Part shown: positions 32,804 through 42,029 of the stretch, in pieces
Layout of the letters: every line of letters begins with the position of its first letter
Numbering within the stretch: the first letter of the stretch is position 1
Assembly: GCF_007896895.1 (NCBI RefSeq)
Contig: NZ_VOGW01000087.1
Span: forward strand, 57,891 to 121,890
Reading direction: 5' to 3'
Length of the DNA stretch: 64,000 nt
Source of the DNA: Streptomyces misionensis
GTDB taxonomy: Bacteria > Actinomycetota > Actinomycetes > Streptomycetales > Streptomycetaceae
Position numbers and translations under genes: made by a program
The notes under the pieces: generated by a model
What the model was told of the DNA's origin: nothing
Databases searched by the model: none
The model's input: only the letters and a program-made list of their open reading frames with translations

Positions 32804-35071
32804 TCAGGCCGTCGTCACCGTGACCCGGCCGGTCCCGGTGGCGCTCGGACCGCCGACGATCCGCACGGTGAACGGCTTGTCGCTGCCCTCCGCGGTGACG
32901 TGCAGGGCCTCCCCTTCCCGCCGGAGGCGGAACGTGGCGCTGGTGGCGCCGGTCCGGTCCGGGACGGTCACGGTTCGTTCGTCGCCGCCCTCGGCGGCCG
33001 GGTGGACCAGCAGGGTGAGGCCGTCCAGCCAGTCGTCGGGGCGCCGGCCGTCGGCGGCCAGCGGCAGGACGGCCCCCTCGCGGACGTACAGCGGCAGGCT
33101 GTCGTAACCGTGGCGCTCGGTGCGCCAGGCCGGGCCGGTGACCGTCTCGCCGGTGAGCAGGTGCGTCCAGGCACCTTCGGGCAGGTAGACCTCGACCTCG
33201 CCGTCTTCGGTGAAGACCGGGGCGACCAGCAGATCGGCGCCGAGCATGTACTGGCGGTCCAGCGGGCGGCAGGCCGGGTCGCCGGGGAACTCCAGCAGCA
33301 TCGGGCGCATCGACGGCACGCCCGTGCGGTGGGCCTCGACGCCGACACCGTACAGGTACGGCATCAGACGGTGCTTGAGCAGGGTGAAGCGGCGGGCGAC
33401 GTCGACGGCCTCGTCGCCGAACTCCCACGGCACGCGGTAGGAGGAGGAGCCGTGCAGACGGCTGTGCGAGGAGAGCAGGCCGAAGGCCAGCCAGCGCTTG
33501 AACACCGAGGCGTCGGGGGTCCCTTCGAAGCCGCCGATGTCGTGGCTCCAGAAGCCGAAGCCGCTCAGCGACAGGGACAGCCCGCCGCGCAGCGACTCGG
33601 CCATGGCCTCGAAGGAGGACCAGCAGTCACCGCCCCAGTGCACCGGGTACTGCTGGCCGCCGACGGTCGCGGAGCGGGCGAACAGCACCGCCTCGCCCTG
33701 CCCGCGTTCCTTCTCCAGGAGATCGAAGACGGTCTTGTTGTACAGCTCGGTGTAGTAGTTGTGCATCCGCTCGGGGTCCGAGCCGTCGTGCCAGACGACG
33801 TCGGTGGGGACGCGCTCGCCGAAGTCGGTCTTGAAGCAGTCGACGCCCTGGTCCAGCAGTGGCTTGAGCTTCGACTGGAACCAGGCGCAGGCCTCGGGAC
33901 TGGTGAAGTCCACCAGCCCCATGCCCGCCTGCCACAGGTCCCACTGCCACACGTCGCCGTCGGCGCGGCGCACCAGGTGCCCCAGTTCGGCGGCCTCCTC
34001 GAACAGCGGGGACTTCTGGGCGATGTACGGGTTGATCCAGACACTGATCCTCAGGCCCTTGGCCTTCAGCCGGGCCAGCATGCCCTCGGGGTCGGGGAAG
34101 ACGTCCGGGTCCCACCGGAAGTCGCACCACTGGTACTCGCGCATCCAGAAGCAGTCGAAATGGAACACGGACAAGGGGATGCCGCGCTCGGCCATGCCGT
34201 CGACGAACGACATCACCGTCGCCTCGTCGTAGGAGGTGGTGAAGGAGGTGGTCAGCCACAGGCCGAAGGACCAGGCCGGCGGCAGGGCCGGGCGCCCGGT
34301 GAGTCCCGTGTAGCGGGTGAGGACGTCCTTGGGGGTGGGACCGGCGACGACGTAGTACTCCAGGGACTGGTCCTCGACGCTGAACTGGACCTGGCCGACG
34401 GATTCCGAACCGACCTCGAAGGAGACCTTGCCGGGGTGGTTGACGAAGACGCCGTAGCCGCGGGAGGAGAGGTAGAACGGGATGTTCTTGTACGCCTGCT
34501 CGCTGCTGGTGCCGCCGTCGGCCTGCCATATGTCGACGACCTGGCCGTTCTTGACGAACGGGGTGAAGCGCTCGCCGAGGCCGTAGACCTGCTCGCCGAC
34601 GCCGAGCGCGAGCTTGGCCACCATGTGGTGCTCGCCCCGGTCGGTGACGGCGAAGGCGGCGCCCTTGGTGCCCGCCCGGGTCAGTTCGCGGCCGTCGGCG
34701 TCGCGGAAGCTCAGCGCGAAGGGGGCGGAGCGGTCCAGGCGCAGGGTGAGCGGGCCGCTGGTCAGCTCGGTGACGCCGCCTTCGGCGCGGACCTCGCCGA
34801 CACCGCCCTCGTCGCCGCCGACGGTGAAGTCGGGGCCGGTCCGGCGCTTGCCGGAGTGGTGGGTGAGGCGGATGCCGATGACGCCCTCGGCGGGCGACCA
34901 GCAGTCGACGGAGATGAGCGGCGCGTTGAGCGTGTCGCCCCTCCGCCTCACGCGCTGCACTGCGGCATGGGCAGTGATGCGCTTCGACTCCGTCTGGACG
35001 TCACGCACATCGATGGCGTATTCGATGCGTACGCCATCGCGAACACGCCAGAAGCCGTCGGTGAACTTCAT
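32804..35071 (-). CDS. yicI: GH31 alpha-xylosidase (YicI-like)
   Basis: A 755-residue cytosolic alpha-xylosidase that releases xylose from the non-reducing end of alpha-xylosides such as isoprimeverose. The start MKFTDGFWRVRDGV is characteristic of YicI/XylS. The nucleophile is Asp416 in KTDFGER and the acid/base Asp482 in GGDCWSS, the same positions as in E. coli YicI. No signal peptide is present, so the substrate must be imported, presumably by the divergent ABC operon. ATG 35071 has GAGGGAGA upstream. It is controlled by the flanking LacI operators. Confidence 0.93.
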   Translation of the reverse strand: MKFTDGFWRVRDGVRIEYAIDVRDVQTESKRITAHAAVQRVRRRGDTLNAPLISVDCWSPAEGVIGIRLTHHSGKRRTGPDFTVGGDEGGVGEVRAEGGVTELTSGPLTLRLDRSAPFALSFRDADGRELTRAGTKGAAFAVTDRGEHHMVAKLALGVGEQVYGLGERFTPFVKNGQVVDIWQADGGTSSEQAYKNIPFYLSSRGYGVFVNHPGKVSFEVGSESVGQVQFSVEDQSLEYYVVAGPTPKDVLTRYTGLTGRPALPPAWSFGLWLTTSFTTSYDEATVMSFVDGMAERGIPLSVFHFDCFWMREYQWCDFRWDPDVFPDPEGMLARLKAKGLRISVWINPYIAQKSPLFEEAAELGHLVRRADGDVWQWDLWQAGMGLVDFTSPEACAWFQSKLKPLLDQGVDCFKTDFGERVPTDVVWHDGSDPERMHNYYTELYNKTVFDLLEKERGQGEAVLFARSATVGGQQYPVHWGGDCWSSFEAMAESLRGGLSLSLSGFGFWSHDIGGFEGTPDASVFKRWLAFGLLSSHSRLHGSSSYRVPWEFGDEAVDVARRFTLLKHRLMPYLYGVGVEAHRTGVPSMRPMLLEFPGDPACRPLDRQYMLGADLLVAPVFTEDGEVEVYLPEGAWTHLLTGETVTGPAWRTERHGYDSLPLYVREGAVLPLAADGRRPDDWLDGLTLLVHPAAEGGDERTVTVPDRTGATSATFRLRREGEALHVTAEGSDKPFTVRIVGGPSATGTGRVTVTTA

Positions 35072-35555
35072 GATCTCCCTCAGGGGGTGCGGAGACTGTC
35101 GAGCCGGGACGCGGACCTCGTCACGAAGGCTCGGATGAGGCCGGATTGTGCAGGCGACACCTTGCTGCACGACGAGTCGCGAAGCAAGAAGCGAGTGCAC
35201 GGGGGCTAGCGCCCGGGCGACCTCTTGGCGTATTAGTCATCCCACACAACAAACCCGTCCGGCAATGCCTCCGGACTGCGCGACAGCAAGGGCCGCACAT
35301 GTCGATTCTGTCGAAGCGCTTCAACACCGCCCCGGTGAACAGGCTCTTCCCTGGCCTGGCGACCGGTGGCCCGCGCTGTCCGCATCACCCGTTCCGTGTT
35401 CCGCGCCACCCGCGCCGGGCACAGAGCTGAGCCACCTCCACCCACACGCGTCCGCCGGAACCGCGTCCAGGGCCGCTGGCCCGCGCCGATCCCCGCCACC
35501 CCGGCGGGCACGGCGTCCACCGGATCCGGCGCCTCTCCCACCCAAGGGCATCATC
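35072..35555. other. Divergent regulatory region of the xyloside locus
   Basis: 484 bp between the GH31 and binding-protein genes. Apart from LacI operator C at 35309-35326, no gene is supported; the long frames here are extensions of neighbours. Confidence 0.5.
35309..35326. promoter_or_regulatory. LacI operator C
   Basis: TGTCGAAGCGCTTCAACA, with core GAAGCGCTTC at 35313-35322, lies in the divergent region before the ABC transporter operon. Confidence 0.7.
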
Positions 35556-36818
35556 GTGAGAGCACACCCACCGAACGGGCCATGGCCCGGGCGCCGGCGG
35601 GTCCGCCGGCCCGCCCTCGTCGCGCTCACCGTCGCCTCGGCGGTCGTCGGCAGCACGGCGCTGACCGGCTGCGGCCAGTCCCGCGACCCCGGCGTGTACA
35701 CCGTCCTGAACTCCTCGACGGACGACTCGTACCACAGTTGGGACGCGGCGACTCTCGAACGCTGCGGCAAGCGGCTCGGCGTCACCGTCCGGCAGCAGTC
35801 CGTCCCGGCCGACCAGGTCATGACCAAGTCGCTGCGGATGGCGTCCTCCAAGTCGCTGCCGGACATCATCCAGTTCGACGGCTCCGAGATGCCGGCCTTC
35901 GCGGAGACCGGCGGTCTGATGGACCTCCGGAGACTGGGCGTCGACACGACCGACGTGCCGCAGGGCATCCTCGACTACGGCTCCTACAAGGGCACGTACT
36001 ACGGCGCGGCCCGCACGGTGAACACGCTCGCGCTGTTCTACAACAAGGACGTCCTCGGCAAGGCCGGCGTCAAGGTGCCGACCACGTGGGAGGAGATGCG
36101 CGAGGCGGCCCGCAAGCTCACCCGGGGCCACCGGTACGGCATCGCCCTGAGCGCGGGTGGGGCGGAGGACGGTGTCTACCAGTTCACGCCGTTCATGTGG
36201 TCCAACGGCGGCGACGAGACCGACCTCGCCGGCCGGCAGGTGATCCAGGCGCTGGACTACTGGAAGTCGCTGCTCTCCGACGGGTCGCTGTCGAAGTCCA
36301 CGATCAACTGGACCCAGGCCGACGTCAACGACCAGTTCATGGCCGGGAACGCCGCCATGATGATCAATGGCCCGTGGCAGGTGGAGACCCTCAACACCAA
36401 GAAGAGCCTGCACTGGGGCATCGCGCGGATTCCCGTCCCGAGGGCCGGGGACGACTCCGTTGGCCCGCTGGGCGGCGGTGAGCTGACCATCCCGGACATC
36501 GGCGACACCACGCGCGAGAAGACCTCGGCGAAGATCGTCAACTGCCTGACGAGCGAGCAGGAGGAAGTGACCTACGCGCTCAACAGCTGGATGATCCCGG
36601 CCAATCGGAAGGCCGCCGCCGTCTGGCGCAAGAAGGTGCCCTCGCTCAGCTCGCTGGCCGACCAGGTCGCGGTGGCGCGCTCGCGCACCGCCAAGGTCGG
36701 CTCCGGCTGGACGTCGATCTCGCTCGCCCTGCAGAGCGCGTTCCAGTCGGCGCTCACGGGCCAGTCCTCCGCGTCGGCACTGAAGCACGCGCAGGCGCGC
36801 GTCGAGAGCGGGAAGTGA
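35556..36818 (+). CDS. Sugar ABC transporter substrate-binding lipoprotein
   Basis: A 420-residue family 1 solute-binding protein. An Arg-rich n-region and hydrophobic core end in the lipobox STALTGC, so it is anchored outside the membrane. The mature part has NKDVLGKAGVKVPTTWEEMR and MAGNAAMMINGPWQ, standard for oligosaccharide-binding proteins. GTG 35556 is chosen because AAGGG lies 8 nt upstream and it gives a normal signal peptide; the 136 in-frame residues upstream are unlikely to be translated. It is the first gene of the operon with two permeases. Confidence 0.88.
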   Translation: MRAHPPNGPWPGRRRVRRPALVALTVASAVVGSTALTGCGQSRDPGVYTVLNSSTDDSYHSWDAATLERCGKRLGVTVRQQSVPADQVMTKSLRMASSKSLPDIIQFDGSEMPAFAETGGLMDLRRLGVDTTDVPQGILDYGSYKGTYYGAARTVNTLALFYNKDVLGKAGVKVPTTWEEMREAARKLTRGHRYGIALSAGGAEDGVYQFTPFMWSNGGDETDLAGRQVIQALDYWKSLLSDGSLSKSTINWTQADVNDQFMAGNAAMMINGPWQVETLNTKKSLHWGIARIPVPRAGDDSVGPLGGGELTIPDIGDTTREKTSAKIVNCLTSEQEEVTYALNSWMIPANRKAAAVWRKKVPSLSSLADQVAVARSRTAKVGSGWTSISLALQSAFQSALTGQSSASALKHAQARVESGK

Positions 36819-36828
36819 GGCAACCACG

Positions 36829-37776
36829 GTGTCCACCACCACTGTTCCGGGCCCCGCGGCCATCGGCAGCTCCGCCGAAGCCACCCCCGACCCGGCCCGC
36901 GCCCGCCGCCGGCGCACGCTCGCGCAGTGGGGCTTCGTCGCCCCCGCCGTGCTGTTCATGCTGCTGTTCTTCGGCTACCCGCTCGTCCGCAACATCGTGA
37001 TGAGCTTCCAGCACTACACGCCGTCGACCTTCTTCACCGGCAAGGCCCCCTTCAACGGCCTGGACAACTGGCGCAAGGTCTTCGGCGACGGCCTGTTCGG
37101 CAAGGCCCTGTGGCAGACGATCCTCTTCACGATCGGCTCGCTGATCGGGCAGTTCTGCATCGGCCTGGCCCTGGCGGTGTTCTTCAACCGCAGGTTCCCG
37201 CTGGGCGGTGTGCTGCGCGCGCTGATCCTGCTGCCCTGGCTGGTGCCCATGGTCGTCTCCGGCATCGTCTGGCGGCGCATCCTGGACCAGGACATCGGCG
37301 TGCTGAACTCCTTCCTCGGGCTGTTCGGCATCGGTCACACGCCATGGCTGACCAGCACGCACGTGGCACTGCTCGCCGTGATCCTGGTGAACGTCTGGAT
37401 CGGCATCCCGTTCAACATGGTGATCCTCTACGGCGGACTCCAGGAACTTCCGCGCGAGGTCTACGAGGCCGCCTCGCTCGACGGCGCCTCCGCGTGGCGC
37501 ACCTTCCGCTCGATCACGCTGCCGCTGCTGAAGCCCGTCATCACCGTCGTGCTCGTACTGGGCTTCATGTCCACGGTCAAGATCCTCGACCTGGTGCTGG
37601 CGCTCACCGACGGCGGCCCCGCCGACTCCACGCAGACCTTGGGGACGCTGACCTACCAGGACTCCTTCGTCCAACTGGACTTCGGGGCCGGCGCCGTGGT
37701 CGGCAACGTCCTCGTCCTGATCTCCGCCGTGTTCGCGGTGTTCTACCTGCGGGCCAACCGCACCGAAGGGAAGTGA
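36829..37776 (+). CDS. Sugar ABC transporter permease (MalF-type)
   Basis: A 315-residue, six-helix inner-membrane permease. The ATPase-contacting EAA loop reads YEAASLDGASAWRTFRSITLP. The first helix includes GFVAPAVLFMLLFFGYPL. It begins 11 bp after the binding-protein stop with a GTG. With the next gene it forms the import channel, probably for xylosyl oligosaccharides handled by the GH31 enzyme. Confidence 0.9.
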   Translation: MSTTTVPGPAAIGSSAEATPDPARARRRRTLAQWGFVAPAVLFMLLFFGYPLVRNIVMSFQHYTPSTFFTGKAPFNGLDNWRKVFGDGLFGKALWQTILFTIGSLIGQFCIGLALAVFFNRRFPLGGVLRALILLPWLVPMVVSGIVWRRILDQDIGVLNSFLGLFGIGHTPWLTSTHVALLAVILVNVWIGIPFNMVILYGGLQELPREVYEAASLDGASAWRTFRSITLPLLKPVITVVLVLGFMSTVKILDLVLALTDGGPADSTQTLGTLTYQDSFVQLDFGAGAVVGNVLVLISAVFAVFYLRANRTEGK

Positions 37777-37781
37777 CGGGC

Positions 37782-38624
37782 ATGGCGACCACCACCGACA
37801 CCACCGCGGCCGTCGGCAGGCCGAAGCGCCACTGGGGCACGACGGCCGTCGGCCTCCTCATCCTGTGCGTGATGTTGTTCCCGCTGTACTGGATGGTCGA
37901 CACCGCGCTGCAGCCCGACTCCGGTCTGCTGGAGGTGGACCCGGTTCCGCACGGACTGGACCTGTCCGGCTTCTCCTCGGCCCTGACCGAGCAGGGTGGT
38001 CATCTGCTGACCTCGCTCGCGGTCGCGGTCGGCGCCGTCGTGATCTGCCTGGCGTTCTCCGCGCCAGCCGCCTACGGCCTCGCGCAGTTCCGGCTTCGCG
38101 GCGCGAGGACCGTGGTGTTCGGCACCCTGATCACGCAGATGGTCCCGGGGATCGTCATCGCCAACGCGCTCTACAGCGCGTACGTGGACCTCGGCCTGGT
38201 CAACTCCTACTTCGGGCTGATGCTGGCCGACGCCTCCCTGGGCATCCCCTTCGCGGTGGTGCTGATGCGGTCCTTCATGGTGGCGATCCCGCGAGAGGTC
38301 ATCGAGGCCGCCGAGGTGGACGGTGCCGGCCGGGTGCGCACCTTCGTCCGGGTCGTACTGCCGATGAGCCGCAACTCGCTGATCACCGCCGGGCTGTTCT
38401 CCTTCCTGTACGCCTGGAGCGACTTCATGTTCGCGCTCACCCTCAACACCACCGACCACGTCAAGCCGGTCACCCTCGGCATCTACCAGTACATCGGCGC
38501 GCACGTCGGCGACTGGGGCTCGGTCATGGCCGCCTCCGTCCTCGCCGCGATCCCCGCGGCGATCCTGCTCGTACTCGCCCAGAAGTACATCGCCGCCGGC
38601 ATCACCGGCGGTTCCGTCAAGTGA
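37782..38624 (+). CDS. Sugar ABC transporter permease (MalG-type)
   Basis: A 280-residue permease partner with the EAA loop IEAAEVDGAGRVRTFVRVVL and helices such as VGLLILCVMLFPLYWMV. It begins 6 bp after the MalF-type stop, with GAAGGGA upstream. No ATP-binding subunit follows; Streptomyces commonly energise such importers with a shared MsiK-type ATPase encoded elsewhere. Confidence 0.9.
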   Translation: MATTTDTTAAVGRPKRHWGTTAVGLLILCVMLFPLYWMVDTALQPDSGLLEVDPVPHGLDLSGFSSALTEQGGHLLTSLAVAVGAVVICLAFSAPAAYGLAQFRLRGARTVVFGTLITQMVPGIVIANALYSAYVDLGLVNSYFGLMLADASLGIPFAVVLMRSFMVAIPREVIEAAEVDGAGRVRTFVRVVLPMSRNSLITAGLFSFLYAWSDFMFALTLNTTDHVKPVTLGIYQYIGAHVGDWGSVMAASVLAAIPAAILLVLAQKYIAAGITGGSVK

Positions 38625-39008
38625 CCATGCCGTGCGCCGCCCTCTCGCGCCGGCTGCCGGGCAGGCAGGGCGAGCGCCCGGAGCGGCGCCGGCAGTCGCC
38701 CGGGCAGCAGCCCGCCCCCTGCCCACACGCCGGCCGTGCGCCGCAGTGTCTGCGCCACCGTCCGCGCCCGGTCGATCCGGGGGAAACGAGCGCGCGGAAC
38801 ACGTCCTCGGGTGCCGGTGACGCGGGCGGCGTGCCCTTGCCGACCACGTCGGCGCATCTCCTCGGGATCTCGGTTACGGGCGAGGACGGGGCACCGCCGC
38901 GCGGCGGGGCACGCGACCGCCCGGCACCGGGATGCGGGCCGGGCGGTCCTGCCGGACGGCGGCCGCCGTCCGTCGTCGGCGGCCGTCGTCACGCGAGCGG
39001 TACGGCGG
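38625..39008. other. Intergenic, no recognisable gene
   Basis: 384 bp between the permease and the CBM20 remnant. Translations on both strands are low-information; nothing is recognised. Confidence 0.45.
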
Positions 39009-39130
39009 TCAGTTGCGCCAGGTGTCGTTCAGCGTGACCTCGCCGCCGGCGGGAACGGTGGCCCCGCTCTCCCAGGTGACGCTGCCGGAGGCGTCCTTGC
39101 GGATGTACTCGTACGCGAACGACGTGCCCG
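39009..39130 (-). pseudogene. CBM20 starch-binding domain, C-terminal remnant
   Basis: On the minus strand this reads [20 protein letters not shown], then ESG and [16 protein letters not shown], and a stop. That is the last strands of a CBM20 domain, normally at the end of alpha-amylases. The catalytic part is absent. The upstream end is abruptly replaced by a GMC oxidoreductase fragment on the other strand. An amylase next to sugar-permease genes would be usual, so this is probably a truncated former neighbour. Confidence 0.75.
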
Positions 39131-39136
39131 CGGACC

Positions 39137-39646
39137 ATGCTGCCCACGGCCGGCCCGCCGCTGTTCGGCAAGCTGCCGCCGGGGCGGTACGAGGCCGGGA
39201 TCTCCGCCTTCCTGATGAAGCCGGTCTCCCGCGGGCAGGTACGGCTGCGCTCGGCCGATCCGCTCGAACCCCCCGTCATCGACCCCGCGTTCCTGACGGA
39301 CCCCGACGGCCGCGACGTGGCGGTGCTGCGCTCGGGGCTCAGGAAGGTGGCGGACCTGGCCGAGACGCTGCGGCCGCTGGCGGCTGCGACGGACGCGATA
39401 CCGGCCCACGCCCTGTCCGACGCGGACCTGCGCGGACGGGTGGGCACCTACTGGCACCCCGTGGGGACCTGCGCCGTGGGCCCGGCCGACGACCCGCGAG
39501 CGGTGGTCGACGGGCAGGGAACGGTCCACGGTGTGACGAACCTCCGGATCGCCGACGCCTCCGTCCTGCCGACCGTCCCCGCCGCCAACACCCAGTTGCC
39601 GGTCCTGGCCGTCGCCGAGATGCTGGCCGACGCCCTTTCCGCCTGA
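39137..39646 (+). pseudogene. GMC oxidoreductase, C-terminal remnant
   Basis: About 169 residues matching only the C-terminal domain of glucose-methanol-choline oxidoreductases. Evidence includes [20 protein letters not shown], the catalytic-His region GTYWHPVGTCAVG and NLRIADASVLPTVPAANTQL. The FAD-binding N-terminal two thirds (GxGxxG) are missing and replaced by the CBM20 remnant on the opposite strand. An ATG at 39137 exists by chance. A product could be made but could not bind FAD. Confidence 0.8.
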
Positions 39647-39687
39647 CCGGCCTGCCCCACGCCACCCCACCTCCGCGGAGACTTCTG

Positions 39688-40632
39688 ATGGCAGCACAGA
39701 CCGACATACGCGCGCACCGGCTGGTGTACGGCTGCATGGGCCTGGGCGGCGGCTGGGACGGCCGGCCGTACACGTCCGAGGACATCCGGCACGCCGAGAC
39801 CGCGATCGAGGCGGCCCTGGCCGCCGGGATCACGGCGTTCGACCACGCCGACATCTACCGGTACGGCAAGTCGGAGGCCGGCTTCGGCGAGGTGCTCGCC
39901 CGGACGCCCGGGCTGCGCCGGCGCATCGTCCTCCAGGGAAAGTGCGGCATCCGGCTGCCCGACGGCGAGCGGCCCGGACACTACGACCTGCGGGGCGCGA
40001 GCATCCGGCGGCGGGTCGAGGAGAGTCTCGTCCGGTTGCGCACGGACGTCCTGGACGTCCTCCTGCTGCACCGGCCGGACCCGCTCGCCGACCCCGAGGA
40101 CATCGCCGAGGCCCTGACGTCCCTGCACGCCCAAGGTCTGGTCCGGCAGTTCGGCGTCTCGAACATGAGCGGGCCCCGGATCGCGTTCCTCCAGGCCCAT
40201 CTGGACGTTCCGCTGGTCGTCGACCAACTCGAGATGAGCCTGGCCCGGCGGGACTGGGTGGAGGCAGGCGTCCTGTTCGACACGCCGGCCGGCGCCGCCA
40301 ACGGCTTCGCGACCGGCACGCTGGAGCACTGCGCGGCCCAGGGCATCCGGCTCCAGGCCTGGGGGCCGCTCACCCGGGGCAGCCTCACCGCCGACCCCGA
40401 CTCGCCGGTGTGCCGACTCGTCACGGACCTCGCCGGGCGCAAGGGAACCACACCGCAGACCGTCCTCCTGTGGTGGCTGCAACGCCATCCGGCGGGCATC
40501 GCCCCGGTCATCGGCACGGCCCGGCCCGAACGCATCGCCGCCTGCCGGGACGCGGCCCTGCGCGAGCCGGACCTCACCCACGAGGAGTGGTACGCGCTGT
40601 GGGTCGCCGCGCGCGGCGTGCCCCTCCCCTGA
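39688..40632 (+). CDS. Aldo/keto reductase
   Basis: A 314-residue NADPH-dependent AKR of the YdhF-like group. The catalytic tetrad is recognisable as Asp and Tyr in FDHADIYRYG, Lys in IVLQGKCG and His in LLLHRPDPL. The C-terminal cofactor region is APVIGTARPERI. ATG 39688 has GCGGAG about 8 nt upstream. It follows the GMC remnant by 41 bp and may once have been its operon partner. The substrate is unknown. Confidence 0.88.
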   Translation: MAAQTDIRAHRLVYGCMGLGGGWDGRPYTSEDIRHAETAIEAALAAGITAFDHADIYRYGKSEAGFGEVLARTPGLRRRIVLQGKCGIRLPDGERPGHYDLRGASIRRRVEESLVRLRTDVLDVLLLHRPDPLADPEDIAEALTSLHAQGLVRQFGVSNMSGPRIAFLQAHLDVPLVVDQLEMSLARRDWVEAGVLFDTPAGAANGFATGTLEHCAAQGIRLQAWGPLTRGSLTADPDSPVCRLVTDLAGRKGTTPQTVLLWWLQRHPAGIAPVIGTARPERIAACRDAALREPDLTHEEWYALWVAARGVPLP

Positions 40633-41059
40633 TACGGCCGCCGGGCCGCAGCGGGTCGAGCAGGACGAGCCCGCACGCCGGGACGGAGCCGTAGTCGGAC
40701 CTGCGCGTCGAGGCGGCGCGTCACGTTCTGTGTCAGGTCCGTGAGGAAACCGCAGACCGGTTGTGAATGTCCCGGCCCTTTCCCGTGTCCTTCGCCACAG
40801 CATTGCCGCAAAGCAACGGAGCCGAGGTGTGGCGATATGGTCGGCCGATGTACTGATATGTGGCCTCGCATTCATCGGCAGGCGGGTTGAGCAGCTTCGA
40901 CATCGGGGCGAACGTCCTGCGCGTCGTGAGCTTTATGATCGTCGGCGAACTACTGGCTTTACGTCCGTCCTCCTGTCGTCGACGGTTCTTGGCGACCGCG
41001 AATGTAAAAATTTTGCGCGGATCGCGTGTCCGTGACGCAGGGGAAGAAGGGTGAACTCC
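40633..41059. other. Intergenic, no recognisable gene
   Basis: About 430 bp, somewhat less GC-rich than its surroundings near 40940-41030, where a promoter for the YceI genes is likely. No coding motifs were seen on either strand. Confidence 0.45.
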
Positions 41060-41974
41060 ATGGCTCTCGGGCTGCTCCGTCGTCGGCGTTCCCGTGGTGC
41101 CTCCGGTGCCGGATCGAGCATCTCGGTCCCCCTGCCGCCCGGTGCCGGGGCGTTCGGCTTCGAGGTGCTCGATCCCATGGGGCAGCCCATGGGCGGAGCC
41201 GAGGTCACCGTGACCGCACTGGACAGCCACCGGGTCGCGACACGTGGCACCACGGACCCCCACGGCTACTTCATAGCGACGCTGCCACCGGGTTCCTACA
41301 GCGTGATGGTCGTGGCCGAGGGCCTGTCACCCGCTCGGGAGAACCTCGACATCGCAGCCGGTGTGGCGCTGCCCCCCGTGCGCATCGCGCTCCAGCCCGC
41401 CCGCCAGATGGAACTGCCGACGGCCGGGACCTGGCTGTTCGACCCTCCGCACACCGCGATCCGGTTCATCGCCAAGCACGTGGGCATGGCCCATGTCCAC
41501 GGGCGGTTCACCCGCTTCCAGGGCAGCATCCGCGTCGCTCCGAACATGGCCGACTCACAGGTGGCGGTGCGCATCGACGCCGCCAGCGTCACCACGGGCA
41601 ACAACACCCGCGACAACCACCTGCGTTCCGCCGACTTCCTGGACGTCGAGCGATACCCGTACATCGACTTCACCAGCACGCGGTTCGCCCACCGCGGCGG
41701 CTCCAAGTGGACCCTGCACGGCACGCTCACCATGCACGGCACCAGCCGTTCCGTCGGCCTCGACACCACCTACCTGGGGTCGATCAACGGGGGCTACGAA
41801 CAGGAACTGCGCTGCGCGGCCCTGGCGAAGGCCGAACTCCATCGGGAGGACTTCACCCTCAACTGGCGTTCCATGCTCGCCCGCGGCATCGCCGTCGTCG
41901 GACCGACCGTCCAACTGGAGTTGGACGTACAGGCGATGTACCGCACCCACGACACGCCCACGCCACCGCAGTAG
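41060..41974 (+). CDS. YceI family protein with N-terminal carboxypeptidase-regulatory-like domain
   Basis: A 304-residue protein. Residues about 35-115 form a beta-sandwich resembling the carboxypeptidase regulatory/CarbopepD_reg family (FGFEVLDPMGQPMGGAEVTV, TLPPGSYSVMVVAEGL). Residues 120-300 are a YceI lipocalin-like domain (WLFDPPHTAIRFIAKHVGMA, HLRSADFLDVERYPYIDFTS), which in relatives binds polyisoprenoid lipids. No signal peptide is evident. ATG 41060 has GAAGGG at good spacing; GTG 41051 overlaps that site. It is followed after 55 bp by a second YceI gene. Confidence 0.85.
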   Translation: MALGLLRRRRSRGASGAGSSISVPLPPGAGAFGFEVLDPMGQPMGGAEVTVTALDSHRVATRGTTDPHGYFIATLPPGSYSVMVVAEGLSPARENLDIAAGVALPPVRIALQPARQMELPTAGTWLFDPPHTAIRFIAKHVGMAHVHGRFTRFQGSIRVAPNMADSQVAVRIDAASVTTGNNTRDNHLRSADFLDVERYPYIDFTSTRFAHRGGSKWTLHGTLTMHGTSRSVGLDTTYLGSINGGYEQELRCAALAKAELHREDFTLNWRSMLARGIAVVGPTVQLELDVQAMYRTHDTPTPPQ

Positions 41975-42029
41975 ACCCTCACGGGGGGGACTCCTGACCG
42001 AGCAATCAGATGGGAAAGGGCTCACGATC

